Below, piece by piece: positions 54,479 to 63,842 of a stretch of DNA of 64,000 bases. The position numbers and the translations under genes are program-made. Each line of letters begins with the position of its first letter. The stretch's first letter is position 1. Under the pieces are notes generated by a model. It was not told where the DNA came from. It worked only from the letters and a program-made list of their open reading frames with translations, and did no database searches. This DNA is from Pseudoalteromonas arctica A 37-1-2. GTDB lineage: Bacteria; Pseudomonadota; Gammaproteobacteria; Enterobacterales; Alteromonadaceae. The stretch lies in the NCBI RefSeq assembly GCF_000238395.3, contig NZ_CP011027.1, positions 33,262 through 97,261 on the forward strand, read 5' to 3'.

Positions 54479-56046
54479 TCACACACCTCAAATGGCACTT
54501 CAATACCTAATTCATCACAAAAACCTGCAATTGTTTTATCTGTTTCAAGCATCGCTTTATCATTTGCAAGCAACTGCTTTGCAACTTCACTCAAATCAAC
54601 AAGCGCTTCATCTTCAAAGGTGTCTACGTAGCGCGGAATATTCAGGTTGTAGTCGTTCTCTGCTAAATCGGCTTGAGTGGCCGTAAAAGCATATTTATCA
54701 ATGAAACCGCGCTTGCTTACAACATCTAAAATTCGTTGTAAGTCTTCCTCACGCATTACGTTGTTGTTAGTGCCTTTTTCAAAGTGATTGCTGGCATCTA
54801 TAAACAATACGTTGTCGTCGGCTTTACGGTGTTTGTTTAGTACCAATACACAGGTAGGAATAGACGTGCCAAAAAAGATATTAGCAGGTAAGCCTATTAC
54901 CATATCAAGGTAGTTTTTTTCTTTAATGAGGTGTTTGCGTATATGCCCTTCGGCAGCACCACGAAACAACACGCCGTGCGGTAATACCACCGCCATTGTG
55001 CCGCTTTCGTCAAGCTGGTGGATCATGTGTTGTACAAAAGCAAAGTCGGCCTTGCCTTTTGGTGCCAGCTTACCGTAGTCGGCAAAGCGCTCGTTATTCA
55101 TGTGTAGTGGGTTGGCAGACCAATCAGCCGAAAATGGCGGGTTAGCGACTACGGCACTAAAGCGTTGCTCAAGGTGTGCGGGTACTTCTAGCGTGTCGTC
55201 GTTTTGAATGTCGAATTTGGTGTAATGCACGTCGTGCATAATCATGTTCATACGCGCTAGGTTATACGTACTTGGGTTTTGTTCTTGGCCGTAAAATTTT
55301 AAATCAGGATTATTAGCCTCTTTAGCAACACGTAGTAACAATGAGCCAGAGCCACACGTAGGGTCGTAAACCGATTTAATATGCGGGTTATTTAAGGTTA
55401 CTAATTTTGCTAGTAACTTAGATACCATTTGCGGCGTATAAAACTCACCTGCTTTTTTACCCGCGCCACTAGCAAACATACCAATAAGGTATTCGTACGC
55501 ATCGCCAAGTATGTCTATTTCGCTACTTTCTAGGTGAAAGTCGATGTTATCAAGGTGCTCTAATACTTTGGCTATTAACTTGTTACGCGCATCGGGTGTT
55601 TTACCTAGCTTGTTAGAGGTTAGATCTAGCTCGTCAAACAAGCCGTTAAAATCGTCGGCGCTGTCTGCGCCCATGGTGCTTTGTTCAATATGGTTAAGTA
55701 CGTTGGTTACATCGTCTAAAATAAACTTATCGTTAGCACCGCGCTCAGCAAGTACATGAAAAAGCTCTGCAGGCTTTAAAAAGTAGCCTAACTTATCAAG
55801 CGCCTCTTCTTTTACTGCCTCTAAGTACTCTTGTCCCTCTGCTGTAGTTTCGTCAATTTTAGCAAATACAATACCGTCTTCACTTAGTAGCTGATCAGCA
55901 TAGGTATTGAGCTTATCTGACAGGTATTTATAAAAAATAAGCCCAAGTATGTAATCACGAAAGTCATCAGCCGACATATTGCCACGCAAGCTGTTAGCAA
56001 TATTCCAAAGCTGCTTTTTTAATTCTTGTTGGTGTTGTTGAACCAT
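54475..56046 (-). CDS. hsdM: Type I restriction enzyme M (methylase) subunit
   Basis: 523 residues. N6-adenine methylase: an N-terminal helical HsdM_N domain (SLRGNMSADDFRDYILGLIF), a SAM-binding motif DPTCGSG at 228-234, and catalytic NPPF at 302-305 (ANPPFSADW). It modifies the host sites and forms the core of the restriction complex with HsdS and HsdR. Coupled to hsdS by a 4-base overlap. Confidence 0.95.
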   Translation of the reverse strand: MVQQHQQELKKQLWNIANSLRGNMSADDFRDYILGLIFYKYLSDKLNTYADQLLSEDGIVFAKIDETTAEGQEYLEAVKEEALDKLGYFLKPAELFHVLAERGANDKFILDDVTNVLNHIEQSTMGADSADDFNGLFDELDLTSNKLGKTPDARNKLIAKVLEHLDNIDFHLESSEIDILGDAYEYLIGMFASGAGKKAGEFYTPQMVSKLLAKLVTLNNPHIKSVYDPTCGSGSLLLRVAKEANNPDLKFYGQEQNPSTYNLARMNMIMHDVHYTKFDIQNDDTLEVPAHLEQRFSAVVANPPFSADWSANPLHMNNERFADYGKLAPKGKADFAFVQHMIHQLDESGTMAVVLPHGVLFRGAAEGHIRKHLIKEKNYLDMVIGLPANIFFGTSIPTCVLVLNKHRKADDNVLFIDASNHFEKGTNNNVMREEDLQRILDVVSKRGFIDKYAFTATQADLAENDYNLNIPRYVDTFEDEALVDLSEVAKQLLANDKAMLETDKTIAGFCDELGIEVPFEVCE

Positions 56047-56103
56047 TAATCTAATCTCTTAATTAGTTGTGTAGAGCTTCTACATACGCACTGCACGTGC
56101 GTG

Positions 56104-57027
56104 TTAATCTTCTAAAAAGTAATCGCTATCGAGCGCTTTTACTTCAAATACTTGTTTGGTGCTAACGCCTAAGTTATGAGTAAGCATTAGCTCTGTAAGT
56201 TGTTTACCATCTACAAGCACTATGCGCTTTTCTATTAAGCCTACATATTCCAGTGCATCTTTACTAAAGCCGCTGGTGGTGATGAATACGCCCTTTTTAG
56301 CGCGGTGCATATCAAGTGCGCCCGCAAAGGCTTGTATGTCTGCTCTACCCACTGTTTTATTGGTGTAGCGCTTAGCCTGTAAATATATCATTTCGAGGCC
56401 GAGTTTATCTTCTTTTATTACGCCATCAATGCCACCATCTTGAGTATACTGAGTAGCTTGCCCTGCATCTTTGCGAGAGCCACCGTACCCCATGGCTAGC
56501 ATTAAATCGACTACAAGGTTTTCAAAGAAGGCTGGGGAGGCTGACAGCACGGCCTGTAGTATTTCGTCGCTTAAGTTAGTGTTGAGTGTATCTACCGCTG
56601 CTTCTATAAGCTCTTCGGGTGTTTTGTGTGAGTTGCTATTTACTAAGCTAGTGGTGTTTTCGTCTAGTGAGTCGCTAGTATCTTTAGTACGGGTTTTAAA
56701 ATCTAAAAACTCAGGATATTGGCTTAAATACTGGTTATTGATTTGTTCACCTGTTGCTAACGCAGATAAACCTTTGCTCGTAATGGTACAAAAGGCTCTT
56801 TTAGGTTGCTCAATTAACCCTGCTTTAACTAAGTATGTTTTAGCCCATTGCAAGCGATGGTAGGCATAGGTTTGTTTACCACTAGGTATACGTAGCTTAA
56901 GCTGCTCTACTGATAAACCGAGGTTTTGATAAACGCTTGCTTCAATGTCTTTAAGCTTGACGGTTTTACCGTTAGCTAAGCACTGCAGTAATGGAGTCAT
57001 GAATGATTGGTAATCTGGTAACGACAT
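56104..57027 (-). CDS. mrr: Mrr-family restriction endonuclease
   Basis: 307 residues from ATG 57027 (MSLPDYQSFM), with AGGGA upstream. TTG 57042 is an alternative. The N-terminal winged-helix Mrr_N domain (to about residue 100) is followed by the Mrr catalytic domain: FFENLVVDLMLAMGYGG, then DGGIDGVIKEDKLGLEMIYLQAKRY with the D...Q-x-K type centre. Mrr enzymes cut methylated DNA. Here it is the first gene of the type I R-M operon, 57 bases before hsdM, so its specificity should spare the HsdM pattern. Confidence 0.88.
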   Translation of the reverse strand: MSLPDYQSFMTPLLQCLANGKTVKLKDIEASVYQNLGLSVEQLKLRIPSGKQTYAYHRLQWAKTYLVKAGLIEQPKRAFCTITSKGLSALATGEQINNQYLSQYPEFLDFKTRTKDTSDSLDENTTSLVNSNSHKTPEELIEAAVDTLNTNLSDEILQAVLSASPAFFENLVVDLMLAMGYGGSRKDAGQATQYTQDGGIDGVIKEDKLGLEMIYLQAKRYTNKTVGRADIQAFAGALDMHRAKKGVFITTSGFSKDALEYVGLIEKRIVLVDGKQLTELMLTHNLGVSTKQVFEVKALDSDYFLED

Positions 57028-57254
57028 ACTATTCCCTGCCAAGCCGTGTTAGTTAATAACTAAATAGCTAATCCTTTTGTTTTATTAGTTGAGATAATAT
57101 ACACATTAAGATTAAGGGGCAAAGATTATGTAATGATCATGTGTCTCATATCAACACAGTTTATGTGGGTAGTAAGAAGAACTAAGAACGCACAGTTACA
57201 AACGCCTCCTCGTGCGTTTATGATTGTAATATCGGAGTTTTCACTATTTTTCTT

Positions 57255-57688
57255 AAACCGATGCACTAAACCTATAGGGTTTTTCGGTCTATTTACCTCA
57301 GTTGCTCACAGGTGATTTTTGTATTTTATGAAATAAGTTGTGATATTAGACTGTTTTTTATCCATTTGACGTATGTTCTGATGTATCAATCCTTGTTCAC
57401 CATTGTCAATCACTCAAACCGATGCAGCAAACCTATATACCCTGCTTTAAACCGATGCAACAAACCTATAGTTATAAAACAATGGCTTAGGTTTATTTTG
57501 TGCTTTAAGCTCTGCTTCTCTTAGGCTTGAAAGAGAGTTTATCTGGGATTTCTTCGGAAAACCGATGCAGTAAACCTCTAGTTATAGATCAATGACTTAG
57601 GTTGGAATTTGATTTATTTCCCTGTATTTAGGTGTTTTCAGGGGGTTATTCCGGCTCTATCTGGGAAAACCGATGCAACCAACTATAG
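57255..57688 (+). repeat. Five spaced 22-bp direct repeats (iteron-like)
   Basis: Copies with consensus AAACCGATGCARYAAACC, then TATAG, at 57255, 57416, 57449, 57559 and 57667 (the last lacks one base). All share one orientation in a gene-free stretch of about 900 bases upstream of mrr. Length and regularity resemble plasmid iterons, but the rep gene at 62737-63810 lies beside a different repeat. The rest of 57028-57870 shows no gene. Confidence 0.75.
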
Positions 57689-57866
57689 GGTTTAGGTGGT
57701 GGGCCGTAGGTAGCGCTTTTAAAAACTAGTTAAAGCGCTATCTATCCTGACATCACAAAAGCTGGCCAAAGAAGTCACCAGCCCGCAACTTACTTCTTCG
57801 TAATCTAAGTTTGATTGGGGTAAAGGTTTTTATCGCTAGTTTGTGCCAGCATTGAGCAACCCTCTT

Positions 57867-57921
57867 TTGACATCCTCCCCCACCTCGCTAAGCGCCTGAA
57901 CAAGTTCAGGAAAGGAGGGGG
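57867..57921 (-). repeat. Right end of TnpB element with nested hairpins
   Basis: On the minus strand after tnpB: CCCCCTCC and GGTGGGGGAGG-type arms (57914-57921, 57874-57881) enclose the palindrome CCTGAACAAGTTCAGG (57895-57910), then GGATGTCAA ends at 57867. This is the usual right end of IS200/IS605 elements, where the TnpB guide RNA scaffold ends. The guide would be read from 57866 downwards. Confidence 0.6.
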
Positions 57922-57928
57922 ATTCCGA

Positions 57929-59155
57929 TTAGTTTAAAACCATCGGGGCCTTATGATCACTCATAAGGCAAGTTCCTGCTTCAACAAGCTGACTAATGTC
58001 AATCTCTCCACAGGCTAGAACGCGATGACCTCGCGCTAAAATATTTAATGCGCCAACATGATCCGCATTATCTTGATAACCGCACTTCGCACATTCAAAC
58101 TTAGACTGCGTTAATCGGTTATCTTTTGATTGATGGCCACACGCTGGACACGTTTGACTGGTATGTTTCGGATCAACAAAAATAACCTGACCGCCGAGCC
58201 AATCCTGCTTATATTTCAGCATCTCTTTAAACATTCCCCATCCTTGATTGAGAATGACGCGGTTTAAGCCAGATTTTTGTTTCACCATTTTTCCATGCTG
58301 CTCACTGTTGCCTTTGCTGTTTTTCGTCATATTTCTAATTTTAAGATCTTCTAGTACGATGATTGCGTGGCTTTTGCTCAACTGTGTTGAGATCTTATGT
58401 AATTTGTCATGACGAATATTGGCAACTTTCGTATGAAATGTTGTGATCTTTGCTTTTAATTTTTTCCAGTTACTTGAAAATTTCACTTTTCTAGCAAGTT
58501 GCTTCTGTAATCGTTTGATCCTGATTGTCTGTTTACTGGTATCTATCGGCTCCACAAAACTGCCATCAGAAAAGGTAATTAGGCGTTTCACGCCTAAATC
58601 TCCGCCAATTATGGCGTTTGATGGGTGCTTAGGTGGTGCTACTTCTTGTTCAACTTGGATTGAAACAAACCAGTGCTTTCCTTTTTGTGAAACAGTGACG
58701 TTTTTAGCTTTTCCTAAAATAGTTTGGCTTTTTCTAACATTAACCCAACCGATTTTAGGTAAAAAAATACGTTTCCCATTCTTGTCGATTTTAAAGCCTT
58801 GTGGAAAACTAAAGCTATTCACCTCTCCTTTTTTCTTAAAAGTAGGCACCCGTTTGAGTGGTTGGTTTTTATCGAATGCGTCTTTAAAGGCGCGTTCAAG
58901 CTGTTTTAATGTTTGTTGGATAGTTTGTGCGGGCGATAGTGTTAAAAAGCCATACTCCTCGCTTTTTTTCCAAAGTTTGGAAAAGAAATCCAACTCTTGG
59001 TAGTAGCAAATTTTTTGTTCATTCTGTAACTTAAATAAGTTAATCGCTAAGGCTTTATTCCACAAGAATCGACAATTTCCCGCATATTGCACCATTTTAG
59101 CGTTAATATCGGGTGTTGTTTTTAAACGAAATTTATAAGCTTTGCGAATAATCAT
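57929..59155 (-). CDS. tnpB: TnpB RNA-guided nuclease (IS200/IS605 family)
   Basis: About 408 residues from ATG 59155 (MIIRKAYKFRLK). ATG 59176 adds 7 residues. RuvC-type catalytic residues: Asp in GGDLGVKRLITF, Glu in IVLEDLKIRN, Asp in DNADHVGALNI. A zinc ribbon (CPACGHQ, CAKCGY) lies between the last two. Complete. No tnpA is beside it in this element, so it is a TnpB-only (IS1341-type) insertion or relies on a transposase in trans. TnpB cuts DNA guided by an RNA from the element's right end. Confidence 0.92.
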   Translation of the reverse strand: MIIRKAYKFRLKTTPDINAKMVQYAGNCRFLWNKALAINLFKLQNEQKICYYQELDFFSKLWKKSEEYGFLTLSPAQTIQQTLKQLERAFKDAFDKNQPLKRVPTFKKKGEVNSFSFPQGFKIDKNGKRIFLPKIGWVNVRKSQTILGKAKNVTVSQKGKHWFVSIQVEQEVAPPKHPSNAIIGGDLGVKRLITFSDGSFVEPIDTSKQTIRIKRLQKQLARKVKFSSNWKKLKAKITTFHTKVANIRHDKLHKISTQLSKSHAIIVLEDLKIRNMTKNSKGNSEQHGKMVKQKSGLNRVILNQGWGMFKEMLKYKQDWLGGQVIFVDPKHTSQTCPACGHQSKDNRLTQSKFECAKCGYQDNADHVGALNILARGHRVLACGEIDISQLVEAGTCLMSDHKAPMVLN

Positions 59156-59175
59156 ACTGTTATTATATACAGTCA

Positions 59176-60086
59176 ATCAAAAAGGAACAACCCACTTAGT
59201 CGCTTCGCGACTATTGCCTTATATCACCGACCTAAAGGAACGGTGTTTTACGGCAAAAAGTTGATAAAAAGTTTTCTTATTAGGGATTTCACATCCGTAC
59301 CGATTTGATAATTGTACTATCGAAACGCCCTTCTTTGTTGACGACTTGCTTTCAAGTATTTCGTTAGTAAACAAAACCTCTCATCTGCAGAACTTCTATC
59401 ATTAAATGGGGAAAATACTCTGCCTCATTACTTAGAATAAACCCCATGGAACTTTCCAATCACTTCCCAAATAACTATCTATCTGGGATTGTGATGCATA
59501 TTTCCACGAAGGCAGCTTATACATAACTATTACAGGGGATTGATAAGAGAACTCCCTGTATTTCTGGGATTGTGATGCGTATTTCCACTAAAATAGCTCA
59601 TACATAGCTATTACAGAGGATTGGTAGGAGCATTCCCTTTATTTCTGGGATTGTAATGCATATTTCCGCAAAAATAGCTCATACATAGCTATTACAGGGA
59701 TTAATTGGAGCATTTCCTATTTATCTGGGATTGTGACTTGGTAGTGAGATATTTATCCAAAATAAAAGTAGCGTTTAAAAATAAAACTTAAATGGTCTCT
59801 TTAGAGACCTAAATATATACTTGCCTGTTCAAGTTAAATATTTGATTGGTTTTTAGTCTTTTAAAGGACCTTTCAAAGGCCTTTATGAATAGGTAATAAC
59901 TACCATAAGCGTCTAATAAAGGGCACCTGCTAATAATCAGTTAAAGCTATTAATCTTTCTCCAGCTTTACATGAGGAAAACACGTAGCCTTGAGTACTGG
60001 CGTAGTATTATAGAAGAGTAGCAAGCTAGCAATTTAACTATCACTGAGTATTGCCAGCAAAGTGCTTTATCGTTCCTGATGAAAAA
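59176..60086. other. Gene-free stretch
   Basis: It contains the probable left end of the TnpB element (hairpin AGTCGC-TTC-GCGACT at 59199-59213), the 81-bp tandem repeat (59482-59740) and AT-rich DNA. No gene is supported. Confidence 0.5.
59482..59740 (+). repeat. 81-bp tandem repeat, three copies and a partial fourth
   Basis: Units start with TCTGGGATTGTGATGC at 59482, 59563, 59644 and 59724. Each contains ATTTCC, AGCT-ATACATA and ATTACAG boxes with some drift. The regular period and lack of coding sense suggest a protein-binding array, such as a partition (parS-like) site or origin element. Confidence 0.75.
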
Positions 60087-60106
60087 CCCCGTCATTTATG
60101 TCGGGG
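60087..60106. repeat. Left-end hairpin of IS605-type remnant
   Basis: CCCCGTCAT-TT-ATGTCGGGG, one mismatch, just outside the tnpA end. Hairpins of this sort mark IS200/IS605 ends. Confidence 0.5.
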
Positions 60107-60129
60107 ATGTAAGTCTTTAATGCGTAGCA

Positions 60130-60559
60130 TTAACATTTCTTAGGTCTATTTTGTTGTTCTATATAGGCTGTTAATACGTCCAATGACGCGCCACCGCAAG
60201 ATCCAGCAAAGTAGCTAGGCGACCAAAGCGCACCGTTCCATAAGTTGCGGTGTATTTCTGTAAACTCTTTCCTCATTAGTCTTGAGCTAACACCTTTAAG
60301 CGATAGGAGGGTATTCAATTAACAAATGAACGTGATCTTGCTCACCGTTCAATTCGACTAAATCAACTTCAAAATCTTTACACACACCTAATAGTATCGC
60401 CTCTAGCCGATTTAAAATTACATAATTAAACACCTTGCGCCTGTATTTTGTCACGAATACTAAATGTGCATGTAATGCGCTAACACAGTGCCGACCTTTT
60501 CTTACTTCTGCCTCATTCTTATGCGTCATAATTATAATGGACCAATAATTGATCGTCAT
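60130..60559 (-). pseudogene. tnpA: IS200/IS605 TnpA (Y1 HUH) transposase, broken
   Basis: Read on the minus strand from about 60526 (MTHKNEAEVRKGRHCVSALH). The HUH motif is present in DHVHLLIEY. After YPP about nine codons and the frame are lost at ~60300. The protein then resumes in another frame with SLKGVSSRLMRKEF, WSPSYFAGSCGGA and the catalytic region AYIEQQ. Both halves are clearly TnpA, so a small frameshifting deletion inactivated it. It is divergent from the tnpB at 60602. Confidence 0.8.
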
Positions 60560-60601
60560 ACTTAGGTATATATAATAAGAAAAAGCAAGGAGTAAGACAA
60601 A

Positions 60602-61698
60602 GTGGTTTTAATAGCATACAAATACAGAGTTTACCCAAATAATGAACAGGCGCTAATGCTTACTCATACATTGGCTGTGTTCGTTTCGCTTATAATTCAG
60701 CACTTGGTTACTCTAAAGAGCAATACGACTTAGGTAATAAAACCAATTATAACGATTGGAGTAAAAACCTCACTCAGCTTAAAAAGAACCCTGGTTTTGC
60801 ATGGTTGAAAGATGTTTCAAATGTGCCATTGCAGCAAGCATTAAAGCACCTAGATAAAGGCTTCAAATCATTCTTTAAGTCTGGCTTTGGCTACCCTAAG
60901 TTTAAAAATAAACATGGTAATCAATCAGTAAGCTATATGAGTAACGGCTTTAAGTGGGAGGCTGATAAGCAATCGTTAACACTTGCTAAGATGAAGCAGC
61001 CATTAAAAATTAAGTGGTCACGCTCATTTACTGGTAAGCCTAGTTCGCTGACTGTATCTAAAACTAAATCAGGTAAGTACTTCATTAGTATCTTAGTTAA
61101 AGAAGATATTAAAAAACGACCAGTAGCGAATAAAACGGTAGGCGTAGACGTTGGCATTAAAGATCTTGTTATCTGTTCGGATGGCACTAAGTTCAATAAT
61201 CCACGATTAACAAACAAGTACGCTAGCAAGCTAGCCAAAGCACAACGTAAACTAGCCAAGAAGAAAAAAGGCTCCAACAACTTCAACAAGCAAAAACGTG
61301 TTGTTGCTCGAATTCACGAAAAGATAGCAAACTCATGCAAAGACTTTACCCAAAAAATGACAACGAAACTTGTAAACGAGAACCAAGTGATAGGTATCGA
61401 GTCATTGAAAGTCAAAAACATGGTTAAGAACCGTAAGCTATCTAAGCATATCCACGATGCTAATTTTGGTGAAATAGTAAGACAGTTAGAATATAAAGCC
61501 GATTGGTATGGCCCTAAAGTGTCAGCTATTAGCCAGTGGTTTACATCAAGTAAAATGTGTAATGAGTGTGGTTCGCTGCATTCTGGTAAATGGTCATTAG
61601 CGATAAGAACGTGGTCTTGTGAATGTGGAGCTATCCACGATAGAGATCATAATGCAGCTATTAATATCCATAATGAGGGATTAAGGCTAATAGCTTGA
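60602..61698 (+). pseudogene. tnpB: TnpB of IS605-type element, frameshifted
   Basis: GTG 60602 starts VVLIAYKYRVYPNNEQALMLTHT. A one-base loss near 60671 then shifts the frame, and GCVRFAYNSALGYSKEQYD continues to the natural end at 61698. RuvC residues remain (VGVDVGIKDL, IGIESLKVKN, HDRDHNAAINI), as does the zinc ribbon (CNECGS, CECGA). The long downstream ORF starts only at residue ~66 of the normal protein (60805). Unrelated in detail to the intact TnpB at 57929. Confidence 0.82.
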
Positions 61699-61804
61699 AT
61701 AATTTGTGGCGGTAGGTAGTACCGACACATTAAATGCTTGTAAGAGGTTTTAGAAGTCTAAAGTGATCTAGTATCACAATGCTTAAACCGTTGACGACAA
61801 GAAT

Positions 61805-61824
61805 CCCCTTGATTTATCAAGGGG
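61805..61824 (+). repeat. Right-end hairpin of IS605-type remnant
   Basis: CCCCTTGATTTATCAAGGGG, a stem of 8 bp, followed by TGCTTCAA. Typical of the right end of IS605-type elements, downstream of tnpB. Confidence 0.6.
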
Positions 61825-61981
61825 TGCTTCAAAGATCAGATATTTAGTTACTCCATAGTGTTTTTAAAGCTTAATTCTTTTTAATAGTAGCTTAATAGAG
61901 TAATTAGTCTTGATTATTAACTATTTCACCAATGAGTTAGTAAGATGTTGATCCAATTAACTCGTTAGAATCGTCATTAAC

Positions 61982-61990
61982 TTATTCACA
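61982..61990 (+). promoter_or_regulatory. DnaA box
   Basis: TTATTCACA matches TTATNCACA exactly. It is followed by very AT-rich repeats of CTATTAAA and CTATAAGA (62000-62050), suited to strand opening at an origin. Next to iteron array A. Confidence 0.6.
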
Positions 61991-62097
61991 TATCCACAGT
62001 ACCTATTAATTCTATTAAATCTATTAAAACTATAAGATCTATAAGAACTATAGGCGTCTGTAAGTTATTGTTATTAAAAGATAAAAAGATGGTAGCA

Positions 62098-62222
62098 GAT
62101 CATATATTTGGTGTTTTAGATCATATATTTGGTGTTTTAGATCATATATTTGGTGTTTCGGATCATATATTTGGTGTTTAGATTACATATATTTGGTGTT
62201 TAGATTACATATATTTGGTGTT
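62098..62222 (+). repeat. Iteron array A, six copies of a ~21-bp unit
   Basis: Units GATCATATATTTGGTGTTTT start at 62098, 62119, 62140, 62161, 62181 and 62203. The last two have GATTACAT in place of GATCAT. One turn-of-two-helix spacing, all in one direction. The core ATATTTGGTGTT is shared with array B and with a site ahead of rep, so all are probably bound by the Rep protein. Likely part of the replication origin. Confidence 0.85.
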
Positions 62223-62365
62223 CTTTTTTAGAATAAGGTTCTGACGACATACACTATTTTTATAGTATATGCCTCATTGCTAGCATGCAAAATGATAGAT
62301 TAAGCTCTTTTTTAATATATTTAACACAATTCTGAGGTTGAAAGTTTGTATTTGTGTATATGCGT

Positions 62366-62703
62366 AACATATTCTTGGTGTTGAGAGCTTGTATCTTTGT
62401 ATGTACGTAACATATTTTTGGTGTTGAGAGCTTGTATCTTTGTATGTACGTAACATATTTTTGGTGTTGAGAGCTTGTATCTTTGTATGTACGTAACATA
62501 TTTTTGGTGTTGAGGGATTATATTTTTGTAGGTATGCAACATATTTTTGGTGTTAGGGGTTATATCTTTGCATGTACGCAACATATTTTTGGTGTTTTAT
62601 TTATTTGTAGGGCTATATTCGTCGTATTTTATGGGAAGTTATTAAAAATAGGTCTACGTGAGCATATTTTATATGAGCTACATTACATATTTTTGGTGTT
62701 ATT
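62366..62703 (+). repeat. Iteron array B, 43-bp units with the same core
   Basis: AACATATTTTTGGTGTT occurs at 62366 (one change), 62409, 62452, 62495, 62538 and 62580 (period 43, last 42), with a lone copy at 62685. The first four share a spacer (GAGAGCTTGTATCTTTG, TATGTACGT) exactly or nearly so. An inverted copy (ACCAAAAATATGTAATATG) sits at 62714-62732, next to the rep stop. Arrays of this kind often set copy number through handcuffing. Confidence 0.85.
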
Positions 62704-62736
62704 GAGAGCACATACCAAAAATATGTAATATGCTTT

Positions 62737-63810
62737 TTAATATGGAATATCTAAATTATCTATAGTCAGTTTATTCGCAATATCTATTTCTTCTTTGCTG
62801 GATGCTTGTTCTGCGCGGTTATTACGCCTTTCAATCAAGGTTGTAGCTATTTTATTAGATAGCTTCTCATTACCAGTGTAATTGTATGCAGAAAGTAACA
62901 GTTTAAGTTCTGCAGTTGATAATTTTTTACCATTGCCTTCAGACTTTAATTGCTGCCTTTTAAGCTCTAGCTTTTTAATAGTTGTAATAGCATCGCGTTC
63001 ATTAAATTCCTCAATATTGCCTTTTGTTATCCAACTCATAAGGAATTTGATAGCTATGATTTTGTTGCCTTGTTTTTTTAATTCGTAGCCAACTTCACCA
63101 TTAGCACTTTCATAAAATAATAGCTCTTTATTTGTTGTAGGATTGGCCTTGAGAATATCAATGCTGCTTCTAATGCATCTCTGCATAAAAACCCCATTAT
63201 TTTTAAAAGATAATTTATCTGATTTTAAATTCCCTTTTTCATCATATAGACCAAATAAACCTTTTAGTTCATCAAGCTTAATCAAGTGCATTTCGTAGCC
63301 GGGCTCTTTAAACCTACTAAGTATTTCATAGAGTCGCTTTGCGTATTCCTGTTTTATGCATAAAAAGCTTGTGGTATTGATCAGCGCAAATCCTTGCTTA
63401 TACTCTATAAACTCAGACTTCAGAAGATCATTAGGTATCATTGTAAATGTGCGGTTTTTATAGCTTATATTTTTAAATATTGGTTTATAGTCAAATTCAA
63501 TTTCACCATTACCATCTTCAGTTTTTATACCAACGCTATATCGTGATAGCCGCATAGCTACAGGGTTAAGGTATGTCGCTATATGTTTTGGCGCTATATT
63601 GAGCCAATTGGAGAGCTGAGATGCTGAAAACTCGTATTTAGGGGTTGTTCCAACCCAATCACTTTCTTTCATAGTTGCAATCATGAGTGCAAATATATCT
63701 GCTTCACGGGCAGATAAATCTTGGCGACTAAATACTATCTGATGGCTCTTTTTTATGTGTTTAGGAAGAGAATCCCTTGAAACTACTTTCTTTTTCTCAT
63801 CGATACTCAT
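62737..63810 (-). CDS. Plasmid replication initiator (Rep_3/RepB family)
   Basis: 357 residues from ATG 63810 (MSIDEKKKVVSRDSLPKHI), chosen for GGAAG upstream. The frame stays open to ATG 63948, but that part overlaps an iteron-like site and encodes no family sequence. Two winged-helix domains follow: SHQIVFSRQDLSAREADIFALMIA and FSASQLSNWLNIAP in the first, QEYAKRLYEILSRFKEPGYEMHLIKLDELKGLFGL in the second. It binds iterons and recruits the host DnaA and helicase. The iterons lie 3' of the gene, with one site in its own leader. Confidence 0.9.
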   Translation of the reverse strand: MSIDEKKKVVSRDSLPKHIKKSHQIVFSRQDLSAREADIFALMIATMKESDWVGTTPKYEFSASQLSNWLNIAPKHIATYLNPVAMRLSRYSVGIKTEDGNGEIEFDYKPIFKNISYKNRTFTMIPNDLLKSEFIEYKQGFALINTTSFLCIKQEYAKRLYEILSRFKEPGYEMHLIKLDELKGLFGLYDEKGNLKSDKLSFKNNGVFMQRCIRSSIDILKANPTTNKELLFYESANGEVGYELKKQGNKIIAIKFLMSWITKGNIEEFNERDAITTIKKLELKRQQLKSEGNGKKLSTAELKLLLSAYNYTGNEKLSNKIATTLIERRNNRAEQASSKEEIDIANKLTIDNLDIPY

Positions 63811-63842
63811 TTCTTCTTCCAATGTCGAGACTGTATTTGCTA

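Noticed and set aside
62098..62703. Regular repeats that might look like a CRISPR array
   Set aside because: Array A has almost no spacer and array B has near-identical spacers. Both share one AT-rich core and sit by a rep gene and a DnaA box, so they are iterons.
62260..62728. ORFs of 79-87 codons across the iterons on both strands
   Set aside because: They only translate the repeats and have no ribosome site or family match.
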